DNA of 64,000 nucleotides, from contig CABJAP010000006.1 in the NCBI GenBank assembly GCA_902363595.1, positions 124,001 through 188,000 on the forward strand, read 5' to 3'. Shown one piece after another: positions 1-8,168 of the stretch (its first letter is position 1; each line of letters starts with the position of its first letter). The notes beneath the pieces were generated by a model. The model saw nothing but the letters and a program-made list of their open reading frames with translations. It did not search any database and had not been told where the DNA came from. The position numbers and the translations under genes were made by a program. Source of the stretch: Clostridia bacterium (GTDB lineage: Bacteria > Bacillota > Clostridia > Peptostreptococcales > Anaerovoracaceae).

Positions 1-502
1 TTGCAGTCCACTGCGCGGACGGCGGCCTTTGGTTTCCATGTTCCAGAGGCATTCGAAATTGCCGTTCTGCCGTACAATAATGGCTGGATGCTCCGATAAT
101 TACATTATCGCTGTATTGTCCATCTGTCAAAACAGAGCCCAGCATGAGAGATTCAGTCATCGTCGAACAGGCTCCATACATACCTAAAAATGGAATGTGC
201 AAATCTCTGGCCATAAATGAAGATGACATCAGTTGATTTAGTAAATCTCCGCTGAGCATAGCCCCAATATCCTCTTTGGACCTGCCTGATTTTTGAAGGG
301 CTTCCATCATTGCTGTCTTAAGCATTTTGCTTTCTGATTTTTCCCAGGTTTTCTCGCCGAATGTGTCCTCTTCAAGAACCGTATCAAACCATTGTGAAAG
401 CGGCCCCTCCCCCTCTTTTTTACCTACCACGGAGGCCGCGCCGAGAATGACCGGCCTTCTGGAAAAATCTAAAGTCTGATTCCCCATTTTATTTTTTATC
501 AT
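1..502 (-). CDS. spoVAD: Stage V sporulation protein AD (3' end beyond window edge)
   Basis: Encodes the N-terminal ~167 residues of SpoVAD, the thiolase-fold protein of the SpoVA channel that moves dipicolinic acid into the forespore. The reading frame holds the family's early KEGEGPL segment, a GACSTM segment and a PPSAQWT segment, and runs off the left edge, so the C-terminal half is missing. The start at 502 is preferred because AGGAGAGG lies just upstream; an in-frame ATG at 487 is also possible. It begins 9 bases after the spoVAC stop, so the two are co-transcribed. Family assignment is by remembered similarity to Bacillus SpoVAD. Confidence 0.88.
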   Translation of the reverse strand, partial: MIKNKMGNQTLDFSRRPVILGAASVVGKKEGEGPLSQWFDTVLEEDTFGEKTWEKSESKMLKTAMMEALQKSGRSKEDIGAMLSGDLLNQLMSSSFMARDLHIPFLGMYGACSTMTESLMLGSVLTDGQYSDNVIIGASSHYCTAERQFRMPLEHGNQRPPSAQWTA

Positions 503-511
503 ATTCCTCTC

Positions 512-988
512 CTAAAACTGCCCTGCAATCCAGTAAATGATACCTATGACGGTTGCGACTGAAATTCCGCATACCAGCACTGGCCCTGCCAAACTGAATA
601 ATTTGGCCCCAACGCCAAGAACAATTCCTTCCTGTTTATATTCAATAGCAGGCGCCACCATAGAATTGGCAAAGCCTGTAATCGGAACAATCACACCTGC
701 CCCTGCGAACTTGCCGATGGAGTCGAAAAGCCCCAGCCCTGTCAGCAGCTGGGCGATCATGACCAGGATCACCGTCACATAGATTCCAGCATTTTTTTGG
801 TCCAGCCCATACCCTACCAGGGCCTTTTCAAGTAAAAGCGCGCATACACAAATGAGCCCTCCTACAAGAAAGGCCTTCAGGCAATTGAGGAAATAATTCG
901 GCTTGGGCGTAAATTGACTTGCATATTGTTCATACGCTTTTGCCACCTGCTTTTTCTGCTTTTTTTCTTGTTTCTCTTTATCCGCCAT
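512..988 (-). CDS. spoVAC: Stage V sporulation protein AC
   Basis: A 158-residue integral membrane protein, the usual length for SpoVAC, the mechanosensitive-type component of the SpoVA channel used for dipicolinic acid uptake in sporulation and release in germination. A charged Lys/Glu/Gln-rich N-terminus (1-25) is followed by several hydrophobic segments and a glycine-rich stretch (about 90-110) typical of SpoVAC/SpoVAE. GGAGG lies 7 bases before the start. The next gene is spoVAD; no spoVAA/AB are visible, which fits the short clostridial spoVACDE operon. Presence of this pair implies that the host forms endospores. Confidence 0.93.
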   Translation of the reverse strand: MADKEKQEKKQKKQVAKAYEQYASQFTPKPNYFLNCLKAFLVGGLICVCALLLEKALVGYGLDQKNAGIYVTVILVMIAQLLTGLGLFDSIGKFAGAGVIVPITGFANSMVAPAIEYKQEGIVLGVGAKLFSLAGPVLVCGISVATVIGIIYWIAGQF

Positions 989-1207
989 AAAGTCCTCCTT
1001 TCAGATTTCCTTTTTATTATTCCCAATTCTAAAAAATTATGCCATTGGAAGAAAGATCCCGCTATTTTCATTTGATTAATCGTTTTATGTCATAATAACT
1101 ATCGGTTGGCCTATTAAAAAAGGCTCTGCTTTGTGCTATAATCAAAATCAATATCAGCTTACTTCCATCTAACGATTTTGTTCTGAAATATGAAGAAAGG
1201 AATGGTT

Positions 1208-1789
1208 ATGGCAATAAACAATCTGGTCCTGGCATCCAGTTCACCCAGGAGAATTCAAATGATGAGAGCAAAAGGCTATGAACCGTACATTTTTCCGGCT
1301 CAAGTTGATGAAACCATTCCCATTACCATGGGAATGGAAAGCGCAGTCATGTACCTGGCGTGCAAAAAGGCTTTATGGGCGGAACAACATCTTCCCCAAG
1401 AGCAGAAAATAAATTCGCCAATCTTGGTCGCTGCCGACACAGTGGTGTATAAAGACCGCATCATCGGCAAGCCCGCAGATCCGGACCAGGCCAAAGAAAT
1501 CCTTGCTTCTCTGAGAAAAAGCGCGCATTATGTGGCCACCGGCGTCTGTCTGCTGAAACCAGAACTGCCGGTGAGAAAACTCTTTTGTGAAATAACCAAA
1601 GTGTACTTTAAGGATTTTTCCCAGGAAGCGCTGGAGGCCTATATAAATACGGACGAACCTTATGATAAAGCCGGTGGTTACGCCATCCAAGGCACCTTCG
1701 GCAGATATGTGGACCATATCGAAGGCGATTATGAAAATGTGATCGGCTTTCCCTGGAGCCGCATTGAAAAAGAGCTGGCATCTTTGTAA
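1208..1789 (+). CDS. maf: Maf-family nucleotide pyrophosphatase
   Basis: Maf proteins hydrolyse dTTP/UTP or modified nucleotides to monophosphates and are linked to septum inhibition in Bacillus. The translation has the N-terminal LASSSPRR loop, AADTVV with the catalytic Asp in the middle, and DKAGGYAIQG near the C-terminus, which together define the dTTP/UTP pyrophosphatase branch. The open frame begins at 1190, but GAAGAAAGGA at 1192-1201 is placed correctly for ATG 1208 (MAINNLVLASS), so 1208 is taken as the start, giving 193 residues. It is one of very few plus-strand genes here and stands alone. Confidence 0.93.
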   Translation: MAINNLVLASSSPRRIQMMRAKGYEPYIFPAQVDETIPITMGMESAVMYLACKKALWAEQHLPQEQKINSPILVAADTVVYKDRIIGKPADPDQAKEILASLRKSAHYVATGVCLLKPELPVRKLFCEITKVYFKDFSQEALEAYINTDEPYDKAGGYAIQGTFGRYVDHIEGDYENVIGFPWSRIEKELASL

Positions 1790-1806
1790 TACCGGCTCTT
1801 TTTCCT

Positions 1807-3909
1807 TTATTTCTTTAATTTGATTTTTTTCGTTTTGCTGTATTTTCCGTAAACCTTTCCTCCTCGGGAATCCTTTTTATACGCACGTACCTTTACGTAA
1901 TAGGTCTTGCCCTTCTTAAGCTTTTTCAGTGTTTTTTTAGTAGAAGACGCTGTCACGGATTTTGTTTTCTTTTTCTTGTATTTTTTGTTTGTTGAATAAG
2001 TAATTTGATAGCCTTTTGCCCCGCTGATTTTTTTATAAGTAACTTTCAGTTTGGTCTTCGATACCCGCTTCAAGTTTTTGATAGAGACCCGCTTGACACT
2101 GACCTTTTTCCATTTGGCATAAAGAGTGTAGCTGCCGGATGTTAGAGCTGTCACTTTGGTTCTATAACTGCTGCTGGTATACCAGCCCGCAAAGGTATAT
2201 CCCTTTCTTGTAGGATTTTTCAGGGATACCCGGCTGCCGTAGTAGGTAGACGGGTTGGATGCGTTGTTTTTGCCTCCGTTTAATTTATAGCTGATGGTGT
2301 ATGGAACGGTTATTTGGCATGAGGCGGAAATACCAAGACGATCATTCGATGTTGCTGTAATCGTTGTCGTCCCTCCATTTAACGCCGTCACTCGTCCTGC
2401 AGCCGAAACGCTTGCTACCGAAGGATTCGATGATCTCCAGGAGAAACTCCCGTTTTTATTGCCCAATGAAACAGATGTTGTCAACTGCAACGCCTCTCCT
2501 TTTTTCAAATTCGTGCTGTTTCTATTCAATATAACCTTAAAAACATTGTTTCCGTCCAGTAATAAAGCCATAGCATCTTTAGCATTGACAATTCCATAAC
2601 CGGAATAGATATCATGTCCCGAGGTGTATATATCTTTTGCGGAGACGTAAAGAATTCGTTTAATTGATTCCGATTCAAGCTGCGGCTGGACGGAATATAG
2701 AAGCGCTGCCACTCCCGCTACCACAGGTGAAGCCATGGAAGTACCGGCGCTCCACGCATACTGGCCACCAAAAGAACTGAAAATTCCCTCCTTGAGCTTT
2801 TCTTTTCCATTAGAGTCAAATTCGGTTTCCCCGCCAGGAGCAGATAAATCCTTCGCAGGTCCATAATTGGAAAAGTTCGATTTTTTATTGGATTTATTCG
2901 TTGAAATTACACTAATACAGGAGTCAAAATCCGCAGGATAGTTGGGCACTTGGTTGTTATCGTTTCCTGCTGCACAGACTACGGTAGTCCCCTTTGCCGT
3001 AACCTCATCGACTGCGTTTTTCAGCAAATTGTCTTCCCAATTCAAGCTTCCTCCGTTTGCGTACCCCAAGCTCATATTGATCACTTTTGCCTGGCTCCTC
3101 GAAGCATACTGAATACCTGCGATAATGGCATTGGTATAAGCGTATTCGCCCCTGAAAACATCAACAACAAAAAGTTCCACGCCGCTGTTATCCTTACCGC
3201 TGGCAACACCCGCCACGCCAATATCATTGTTGGCAGCAGCCCCAATGATCCCAGCTACATGGGTTCCATGTCCATCGTCATCACCGCTTAAAAAGCGTTC
3301 ATACCCATAGGAAGTATCTCTACATAAGGACTTGTTCAAATTTTCCTGCAAATCCGGATGACTGGTATCCACCCCCGTATCCAGTACCGCAACTCTTGTT
3401 TTCTGATGAGGAGCCCCATTCAACAATTCCCATGCCCCTTCTGCCTGGATCGTATCCAAATGCCAGAGGTCCTTTGCACAGGTATCATTCAAAGCTGCAG
3501 TCGCCGCATTTGTTTTAGCTGTGGGCTGAGCCGATTCTTCATCATCGATCAAGCTATATCGATAGTTGGGCTGAGCATAAGCAACCTCGGAATCCTTCTC
3601 ATAGGTCTTTACTGCCTCTTCCACCGTCTGATCTTTGGCAAGCTCCACGACAGCTGTGATCTCATCCTGAGGCGTATCCAGCAACGTTAAATCTTCGCCA
3701 TCTTTTTTATCGACGATTTTAGCGGCTTCTTTTTTATTAACATCATCCTCAAACACGACGATGATCTGATCTTCTGCATAATCGCCTCTGATCTCCTGAC
3801 TCTGCTTTTCCGCCCCATAGACTGCAGTTCCGGCTGGGTTGACCGTGAACAACATACATAAAATCACAATGATTGCTACTATGCGTTTGTTTACCCTCTT
3901 TGTTCCCAT
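1807..3909 (-). CDS. Secreted subtilisin-like serine protease A (S8) with Big_2, InlB-type and Lys-rich repeats
   Basis: A 700-residue secreted peptidase. In order: signal peptide ending about residue 33 (AVYGA), an I9-like propeptide (about 34-120, ending AQPNYRY), an S8 catalytic domain with Asp177 (VLDTGVD), His214 (DGHGTHVAG), oxyanion Asn316 and Ser391 (GTSMASP), a bacterial Ig-like Big_2 domain (about 455-540), a Listeria-Bacteroides/InlB B-repeat (YTFAGWY, about 545-605) and a Lys-rich Fn3-like tail with GAKGYQITYST. All catalytic residues are present, so it should be active outside the cell, perhaps held to the wall by the basic tail. It lies 18 bases downstream of paralogue B and shares a 147-base identical propeptide segment with it. 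Confidence 0.92.
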   Translation of the reverse strand: MGTKRVNKRIVAIIVILCMLFTVNPAGTAVYGAEKQSQEIRGDYAEDQIIVVFEDDVNKKEAAKIVDKKDGEDLTLLDTPQDEITAVVELAKDQTVEEAVKTYEKDSEVAYAQPNYRYSLIDDEESAQPTAKTNAATAALNDTCAKDLWHLDTIQAEGAWELLNGAPHQKTRVAVLDTGVDTSHPDLQENLNKSLCRDTSYGYERFLSGDDDGHGTHVAGIIGAAANNDIGVAGVASGKDNSGVELFVVDVFRGEYAYTNAIIAGIQYASRSQAKVINMSLGYANGGSLNWEDNLLKNAVDEVTAKGTTVVCAAGNDNNQVPNYPADFDSCISVISTNKSNKKSNFSNYGPAKDLSAPGGETEFDSNGKEKLKEGIFSSFGGQYAWSAGTSMASPVVAGVAALLYSVQPQLESESIKRILYVSAKDIYTSGHDIYSGYGIVNAKDAMALLLDGNNVFKVILNRNSTNLKKGEALQLTTSVSLGNKNGSFSWRSSNPSVASVSAAGRVTALNGGTTTITATSNDRLGISASCQITVPYTISYKLNGGKNNASNPSTYYGSRVSLKNPTRKGYTFAGWYTSSSYRTKVTALTSGSYTLYAKWKKVSVKRVSIKNLKRVSKTKLKVTYKKISGAKGYQITYSTNKKYKKKKTKSVTASSTKKTLKKLKKGKTYYVKVRAYKKDSRGGKVYGKYSKTKKIKLKK
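3671..3817 (-). repeat. 147-bp exact repeat, copy in protease A
   Basis: This stretch, coding for the propeptide of protease A, is identical base for base to 5795-5941 in protease B, with one mismatch at each border and some further identity beyond. The catalytic and C-terminal domains of the two genes have diverged strongly, so the perfect block points to recent gene conversion or strong local constraint. Confidence 0.9.
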
Positions 3910-3927
3910 GATACTTCCTCTGATTTT

Positions 3928-6042
3928 TTACCGCTTTAGTTTCAACCTCTTCACTTTGCTATATTTTCCATAAACTCGTTCCCCTGTGGAGTCCAATTTA
4001 TAAGCGCGTACTTTTACATAATATTTTTTGCCTTTTTTCAACTTGCTTAATGTCTTGGCGGTTGATTTGCTGTAAATTGTTTTCGTCGTTTTTTTACTGA
4101 ATTTTTTGCTGGTTGAATAGGTGATCTGATACCCTTTTGCGCCGCTGATTTTTTTATAGCTTACCTTTAGTTTCGTCTTTGCCGTTTGACGCAGCTTTTT
4201 TATGGATGTACGTCCGGCTTTCACTTTTGTCCACTTTGCGTAAAGCGTTTGGTCACCGCCGGAAAAAGTTACGACCCTTGCTTTATATCCGCTGTCTTTA
4301 TACCAACCTGCAAAAGTATATCCCTTTCTCGTTGGATTTTTAAGCGTTACGCTTCCATAATATCCGGATGGATTAGCCAGACTGTTCTTGCCGCCGTTTA
4401 GATAATAGGTAATCGTATAAGGGATTGTCACCTGACAGGAATCGGAAGCTCCCACTAAATCCTTCGATTTGGCGGTAATGGTAACTCGGCCTCCTCTTTG
4501 GGCCGTTACACGCCCTGCTGCATCGACCGATGCGACAGACGGATCCGAAGAGCTCCAGGATATTCCTCTGTAATCAGTCCCCACAACCGAGGCTGTTAAA
4601 GCAATGCTTCGTCCCCGATTTAATGTCACTTGGTTTTTATTGAGCCTTAGTTCTACCACATAATCCGTGCTCAACAGCTTTGCTGCCGCCCGATATGCAT
4701 TGACAATCCCATAGCCGGAATCACTGTCCCGTCCCCTGGCGTAAATATCCGTTGCTGTGGAGCACAAAAGTTCTCTTGCTCTGTCGGGAGTCATGCTCGC
4801 ATCGACAGAATACAGCAAGGCCGCCGCGCCTGATACAACAGGAGCTGCCATGGATGTTCCCGAAAGCGTTTTGTATCCCGATGATGTGATCGCCGTGGGA
4901 TAAGTGCTGACAATACTCTGTCCGGGGGCCGACAAATCCTTTTGCGGGCCGTAGTTGGAAAAGCTGGTCCTTTTGTTATTCTGATCAGTTGCGATGACGC
5001 CGATGCAGCGTTCATAGTCTGACGGATATTGATTTGCTGTGGAGTGATCGTTTCCTGCGGAGCAAACAATTGCGGCTCCAGATTGGTATGCCGCTTCCAG
5101 CCGTTCTCGCAAAGCCCTGTCGGTCTGTTCATCCATTCCGTCCAGGCCCATACTCAGATTAATCACGTCTGCATTCAATTCAACTGCATACCCAAGTGCC
5201 AGGAAGATTCCGTCGGTAAAGGCGTAATTTCCCTTTGTCTCAACATGATCGTCTTTTGTACTCCAGCGATACATGTCAACTGCAACAAGCTCCACATGGC
5301 TATTGTCCGTTCCGCTGGCAACGCCCGCCACCCCGATATTATTATTCGCCGTAGCTCCGATGATCCCGGCCACATGGGTCCCATGTCCGTCATCATCGCC
5401 ATTTAAGGGTTTCCGAACCCCATATGAAGTATCCAGACACAAGGATTTGTTTAACGTCGCCTGCAGGTCCGGATGCTTGGTATCCACCCCGGTATCCAGC
5501 ACAAGTACCCTTGTTTGTTTGTGTGGAACATTTTGAATCAGTTTCCAGGCTTTTTCCGCCTGAACCGTATCTAAATGCCAGAGCTGCGACGCATAGGGAT
5601 CTTTTGAAGCGGCAGTCGCTGCTTTTTGCTGCATCCCAACGCCGTCTTCTGTAATGATGCTCTCATCATCTGCCAGGCGATATCGATAGTTAGGCTGGGC
5701 GTATGCTACTTTAGCATCATGTTCATAAAGGGAAACTGCCTCTTCCACCGTCTGGTCTTTGGGAAGCTCCACGACAGCCGTAATTTCATCCTGCGGCGTA
5801 TCCAGCAACGTTAAATCTTCGCCATCTTTTTTATCGACGATTTTAGCGGCTTCTTTTTTATTAACATCATCCTCAAACACGACGATGATCTGATCTTCTG
5901 CATAATCGCCTCTGATCTCCTGACTCTGCTTTTCCGCCCCAAAGACTGCAGTTCCTTCCAGTCCAACGCTGCAGACAGAAACGACCATGCATAAAATGAC
6001 GAAAAGGCTTATAATCCGATTTTTCGTTTTTTTAGTTTCCAT
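3928..6042 (-). CDS. Secreted subtilisin-like serine protease B (S8), tandem paralogue
   Basis: A 704-residue paralogue of protease A with the same domain order: signal peptide (cut near residue 36, AVFGA), propeptide, S8 domain with Asp183, His220, Asn331 and Ser397 (SGTSMAAP), Big_2, InlB-type repeat with YTFAGWY, and a Lys-rich Fn3-like tail. The catalytic domain differs from A in many positions and has an insertion around 260-275 (STKDDHVETKGNY). It is the upstream member of the pair; with 18 bases between them the genes are probably one transcript. Likely role: extracellular protein degradation to feed amino-acid fermentation, or maturation of surface proteins. The substrate cannot be read from the sequence. 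Confidence 0.92.
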   Translation of the reverse strand: METKKTKNRIISLFVILCMVVSVCSVGLEGTAVFGAEKQSQEIRGDYAEDQIIVVFEDDVNKKEAAKIVDKKDGEDLTLLDTPQDEITAVVELPKDQTVEEAVSLYEHDAKVAYAQPNYRYRLADDESIITEDGVGMQQKAATAASKDPYASQLWHLDTVQAEKAWKLIQNVPHKQTRVLVLDTGVDTKHPDLQATLNKSLCLDTSYGVRKPLNGDDDGHGTHVAGIIGATANNNIGVAGVASGTDNSHVELVAVDMYRWSTKDDHVETKGNYAFTDGIFLALGYAVELNADVINLSMGLDGMDEQTDRALRERLEAAYQSGAAIVCSAGNDHSTANQYPSDYERCIGVIATDQNNKRTSFSNYGPQKDLSAPGQSIVSTYPTAITSSGYKTLSGTSMAAPVVSGAAALLYSVDASMTPDRARELLCSTATDIYARGRDSDSGYGIVNAYRAAAKLLSTDYVVELRLNKNQVTLNRGRSIALTASVVGTDYRGISWSSSDPSVASVDAAGRVTAQRGGRVTITAKSKDLVGASDSCQVTIPYTITYYLNGGKNSLANPSGYYGSVTLKNPTRKGYTFAGWYKDSGYKARVVTFSGGDQTLYAKWTKVKAGRTSIKKLRQTAKTKLKVSYKKISGAKGYQITYSTSKKFSKKTTKTIYSKSTAKTLSKLKKGKKYYVKVRAYKLDSTGERVYGKYSKVKRLKLKR
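5795..5941 (-). repeat. 147-bp exact repeat, copy in protease B
   Basis: Partner of 3671-3817. It encodes the middle of the propeptide (roughly from AEKQ to DTPQ), directly after the signal peptide. Identity stops abruptly on both sides, while the flanking protein sequence stays homologous but diverged. Confidence 0.9.
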
Positions 6043-6271
6043 TTCGTAGTTCTCCTTTGTTACCAGAATACAAGGCTGTATTCCACAATTGAATCGGTGA
6101 AGCCAAAGTTAAACTCGCCGATCGCAATGCCAAAAGATATTAAACTGATTTCACATTTTATACATTATATCCCAGTTTTTATCGGCGCTCAAGCAGCGGG
6201 AAAAAATAATCATAAAATCCACATAATTTATAGTTTTTTGGATTTTACAGAACTGTATTTTCCATAGAAGA

Positions 6272-6712
6272 TTACAGCTTCCTTTCCATGATCTCCGGCG
6301 AGCAGCTGATCTGGAACTGATCGCAGGTAAAGCACTTGGATATTTCCGGCGAATCTTCCCGGGCGATACGGTGAAATCCTGCTTTTTCAAAGAACGCAGG
6401 TACTTTTGCCACTAGCATAACCCGTGGTCCGCCCAGTTTCCTTACCTTATCCACTACAGTCTGCAGCATAAGCTCACCGATACCAGACTTACGGTAGGGC
6501 TTGAGTACCGTAATCCCGCCAATGACATATTCGCCTGCCCGCATTTCCAGCTCTATCCCCGCCACACGGCTGCCGCTGCTGTCTAAGACTTCCCAGCAGC
6601 CAATCAACCCTTCAGGCTGCGGCGCATCCGGCTCGACTTCCAGGCCGTTTTCGAAAAACATGCGGGCTAGTCCGGGATAATCGTCTGTTTCAATGGTTTT
6701 ATAAGCATTCAT
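6272..6712 (-). CDS. GNAT-family N-acetyltransferase, overlapping partner of the retron RT
   Basis: A 146-residue single-domain GNAT protein. The acetyl-CoA loop YRKSGIGELML (R-x-x-G-x-G) is intact, followed by PAFFEKAGFHRI (the usual alpha4/beta6-7 region). The C-terminal tail is cysteine-rich (CFTCDQFQISCS), as in a small-molecule or ArgA-like GNAT group common in Clostridia. Its start lies 14 bases inside the end of the reverse transcriptase gene, so the two are translationally coupled. In retrons the gene joined to the RT usually encodes the effector or toxin; a GNAT in that place is an inference from position. It could instead be an ordinary metabolic acetyltransferase that drifted into the operon. 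Confidence 0.85.
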   Translation of the reverse strand: MNAYKTIETDDYPGLARMFFENGLEVEPDAPQPEGLIGCWEVLDSSGSRVAGIELEMRAGEYVIGGITVLKPYRKSGIGELMLQTVVDKVRKLGGPRVMLVAKVPAFFEKAGFHRIAREDSPEISKCFTCDQFQISCSPEIMERKL

Positions 6713-7700
6713 GCGCTTCCTCCTTCTTTTTCTCCAGTATCCAAGCTTTCATTTCTTTAAAACAGCCGTCTTCCGGTTTAATCTGCAGAACAAAATTTAC
6801 CCGTCCCAGAACATGTTCCAAATAAGAAGCCATTTCTTCATTCGCAGCCTCACGCCCCAGCTTATTATGTAAATGAGACCGCATTCCATATTTCTTCATG
6901 TAAAAATAGATTTGACGAAGCTCCCGGCGGTAAGCTCTGGGCGTCTGTAATTTTTCGTTTACAACAACCCCTGTGACGATCTGCCTCTGTCCAGCGGTCA
7001 AAAGCTTTGTTTTCTTTTTATTCATCTCAAAACCCATGGCATTGAGAAAAGCTCGCACCTTATTCTTGACCTCGACCCAATCGAAATCACCGGAAAAGGT
7101 CAAATCATCGCAATATCTGGTATAATTAACACCCTTTTCTCTGCACCAGTTGCCTATGTACCGGTCAAAGTCTTTCATGATCAGATTGGAAATAGCAGCC
7201 GAAGTCGGTGCGCCCTGCGGCAGATATCCCTCATAACAACAAATTGCAGTCAAGAGAGACGCTGCTGGATAAGGGAAGTATTCTCTGGGAAAAGCCTTCG
7301 TAAAAACCATGGAATCGGTAATACTGCCAAAAAAGTTTTCAATATCCAGTTTCAGTATTTGAGGGCTTGCCACATGTGCGGCGGCATTATCCCGTACTGA
7401 GACGCCCTTTCGGTAAGCTGTTGCATACTCGGAAACAGGAACCCGCTCCAGAACATTGCAAAGCAAGTTTCTTTGAATCTGTTTTAAAAGGTAATCCGGC
7501 TCAAGCAAAGGACGCAGCGAACCATCTGCTTTCTTCCGAAAGGTTTTACGATAGTGCTTTTCTGCATGACGGCTCACCGCATATAAGCATTTTAACCGTT
7601 CTTGCCTTGTTAATCGGCTTTCATCGAAAAGCTCCAAAGAAAGCAAAAAATCCTGACATTGCTGAATATCACAATACTTCCAAAGGTTGGTATATCTCAT
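6699..7700 (-). CDS. Retron-type reverse transcriptase
   Basis: A 333-residue RNA-directed DNA polymerase that should copy the msd part of the adjacent RNA into msDNA. Visible RT blocks: NAxxH-type DNAAAH (about 105-109), LKLDIENFFGSI with catalytic Asp about 119, LPQGAPTSAAISNL (about 161-174), YTRYCDDLTFSG with YCDD about 196-199, and IVTGVVVNE with VTG about 242-244. The NAxxH and VTG motifs separate retron RTs from group II intron and DGR RTs. YCDD replaces the more common YADD; the two catalytic aspartates remain. The start at 7700 is chosen because GGGAGG precedes it by 5 bases; an upstream frame to 7721 lacks a site. The msr-msd RNA lies just upstream and a GNAT gene overlaps downstream. 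No fused effector domain is seen. Confidence 0.92.
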   Translation of the reverse strand: MRYTNLWKYCDIQQCQDFLLSLELFDESRLTRQERLKCLYAVSRHAEKHYRKTFRKKADGSLRPLLEPDYLLKQIQRNLLCNVLERVPVSEYATAYRKGVSVRDNAAAHVASPQILKLDIENFFGSITDSMVFTKAFPREYFPYPAASLLTAICCYEGYLPQGAPTSAAISNLIMKDFDRYIGNWCREKGVNYTRYCDDLTFSGDFDWVEVKNKVRAFLNAMGFEMNKKKTKLLTAGQRQIVTGVVVNEKLQTPRAYRRELRQIYFYMKKYGMRSHLHNKLGREAANEEMASYLEHVLGRVNFVLQIKPEDGCFKEMKAWILEKKKEEAHECL

Positions 7701-7729
7701 AGTTTCCTCCCTTTTAGACACACTTTATA

Positions 7730-7917
7730 AAACAGAGACAATACAAAATGAAAATTCCGAATCTGCGCCGATGTACACCTAAGACCGCAAGGTCTGCACA
7801 TGAAATGTGCAGAAGTACATCTCAGCCGGATTCGGTCTGATCTGCTCATACTCACCATACAGACAGCGACTCGCCGCCCGCCCGAAACAAAGTCCGGCTG
7901 CGCTATTGCCTCTGTTT
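7730..7917 (-). ncRNA. Retron msr-msd non-coding RNA
   Basis: Read on the minus strand, the RNA runs from 7917 to 7730. Its ends form a 14-bp a1/a2 stem: 7904-7917 (a1) pairs with 7730-7743 (a2), with a single G-U pair. UAGC follows directly at the end of a1, so the branching guanosine would be the base at 7903. The msd is a branched hairpin: outer stem 7757-7763 with 7829-7835 (7 bp), second stem 7770-7776 with 7815-7821 (7 bp), and inside it two small hairpins, 7794-7801/7805-7812 (8 bp, loop of 3) and 7782-7786/7791-7795 (5 bp, GCAA/UUGC loop). The msr part (about 7840-7900) is GC-rich with short hairpins. It ends 30 bases before the RT start, the canonical retron order. Confidence 0.88.
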
Positions 7918-8082
7918 GTTTCTATTCTAACATATTTTATTTTGTTTTTGGGAAAAGAGTATACGATGACAGCCGTATCTCCACATAAAGCAGTTCTTCC
8001 CATCCTTGGTTACAATGCAAGAAAGCTGTCCGATCCCTGCAAAAATCAGAAAATCTTCATAAATTGTTAATCAGATTTTCCT

Positions 8083-8110
8083 TTGTTCCCGCAGCCTAAT
8101 ATGGTATGAT
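8083..8110 (+). promoter_or_regulatory. Candidate sigma-70-type promoter of the DUF1002 gene
   Basis: TTGTTC at 8083-8088 and TATGAT at 8105-8110, 16 bases apart, precede the DUF1002 gene by about 55 bases. The boxes are plausible but not perfect. Confidence 0.4.
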
Positions 8111-8141
8111 AACTGAGGAATCATTAAAAAATAAAGGAGGT

Positions 8142-8168
8142 ATGGTGTTCTTACACCTTAGATTATGA
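8142..8168 (+). other. Possible 8-codon leader ORF coupled to the DUF1002 gene
   Basis: The strong AAAGGAGG (8133-8140) sits too far from the DUF1002 start at 8165 (24 bases). A short frame starts at ATG 8142 or GTG 8145 and its TGA (8166-8168) overlaps the ATG 8165-8167 as ATGA. Ribosomes loaded at the strong site could reach the main gene by re-initiation. The ATG is only one base from the site, so GTG 8145 is the better start. Confidence 0.3.

Noticed and set aside
6699..7700. Group II intron or diversity-generating retroelement RT
   Set aside because: No maturase X domain, intron RNA domains V/VI, template/variable repeat pair or accessory Avd gene; the NAxxH and VTG motifs and msr-msd RNA indicate a retron.
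7722..7920. CRISPR array or attachment site
   Set aside because: The repeats are inverted complementary arms of one RNA, not regularly spaced direct repeats, and no cas gene or integrase is present.
7779..8070. Open frames of 62-87 codons on both strands over the retron RNA region
   Set aside because: They lie over the msr-msd inverted repeats, have no good ribosome sites and read like shadow translations of structured RNA.
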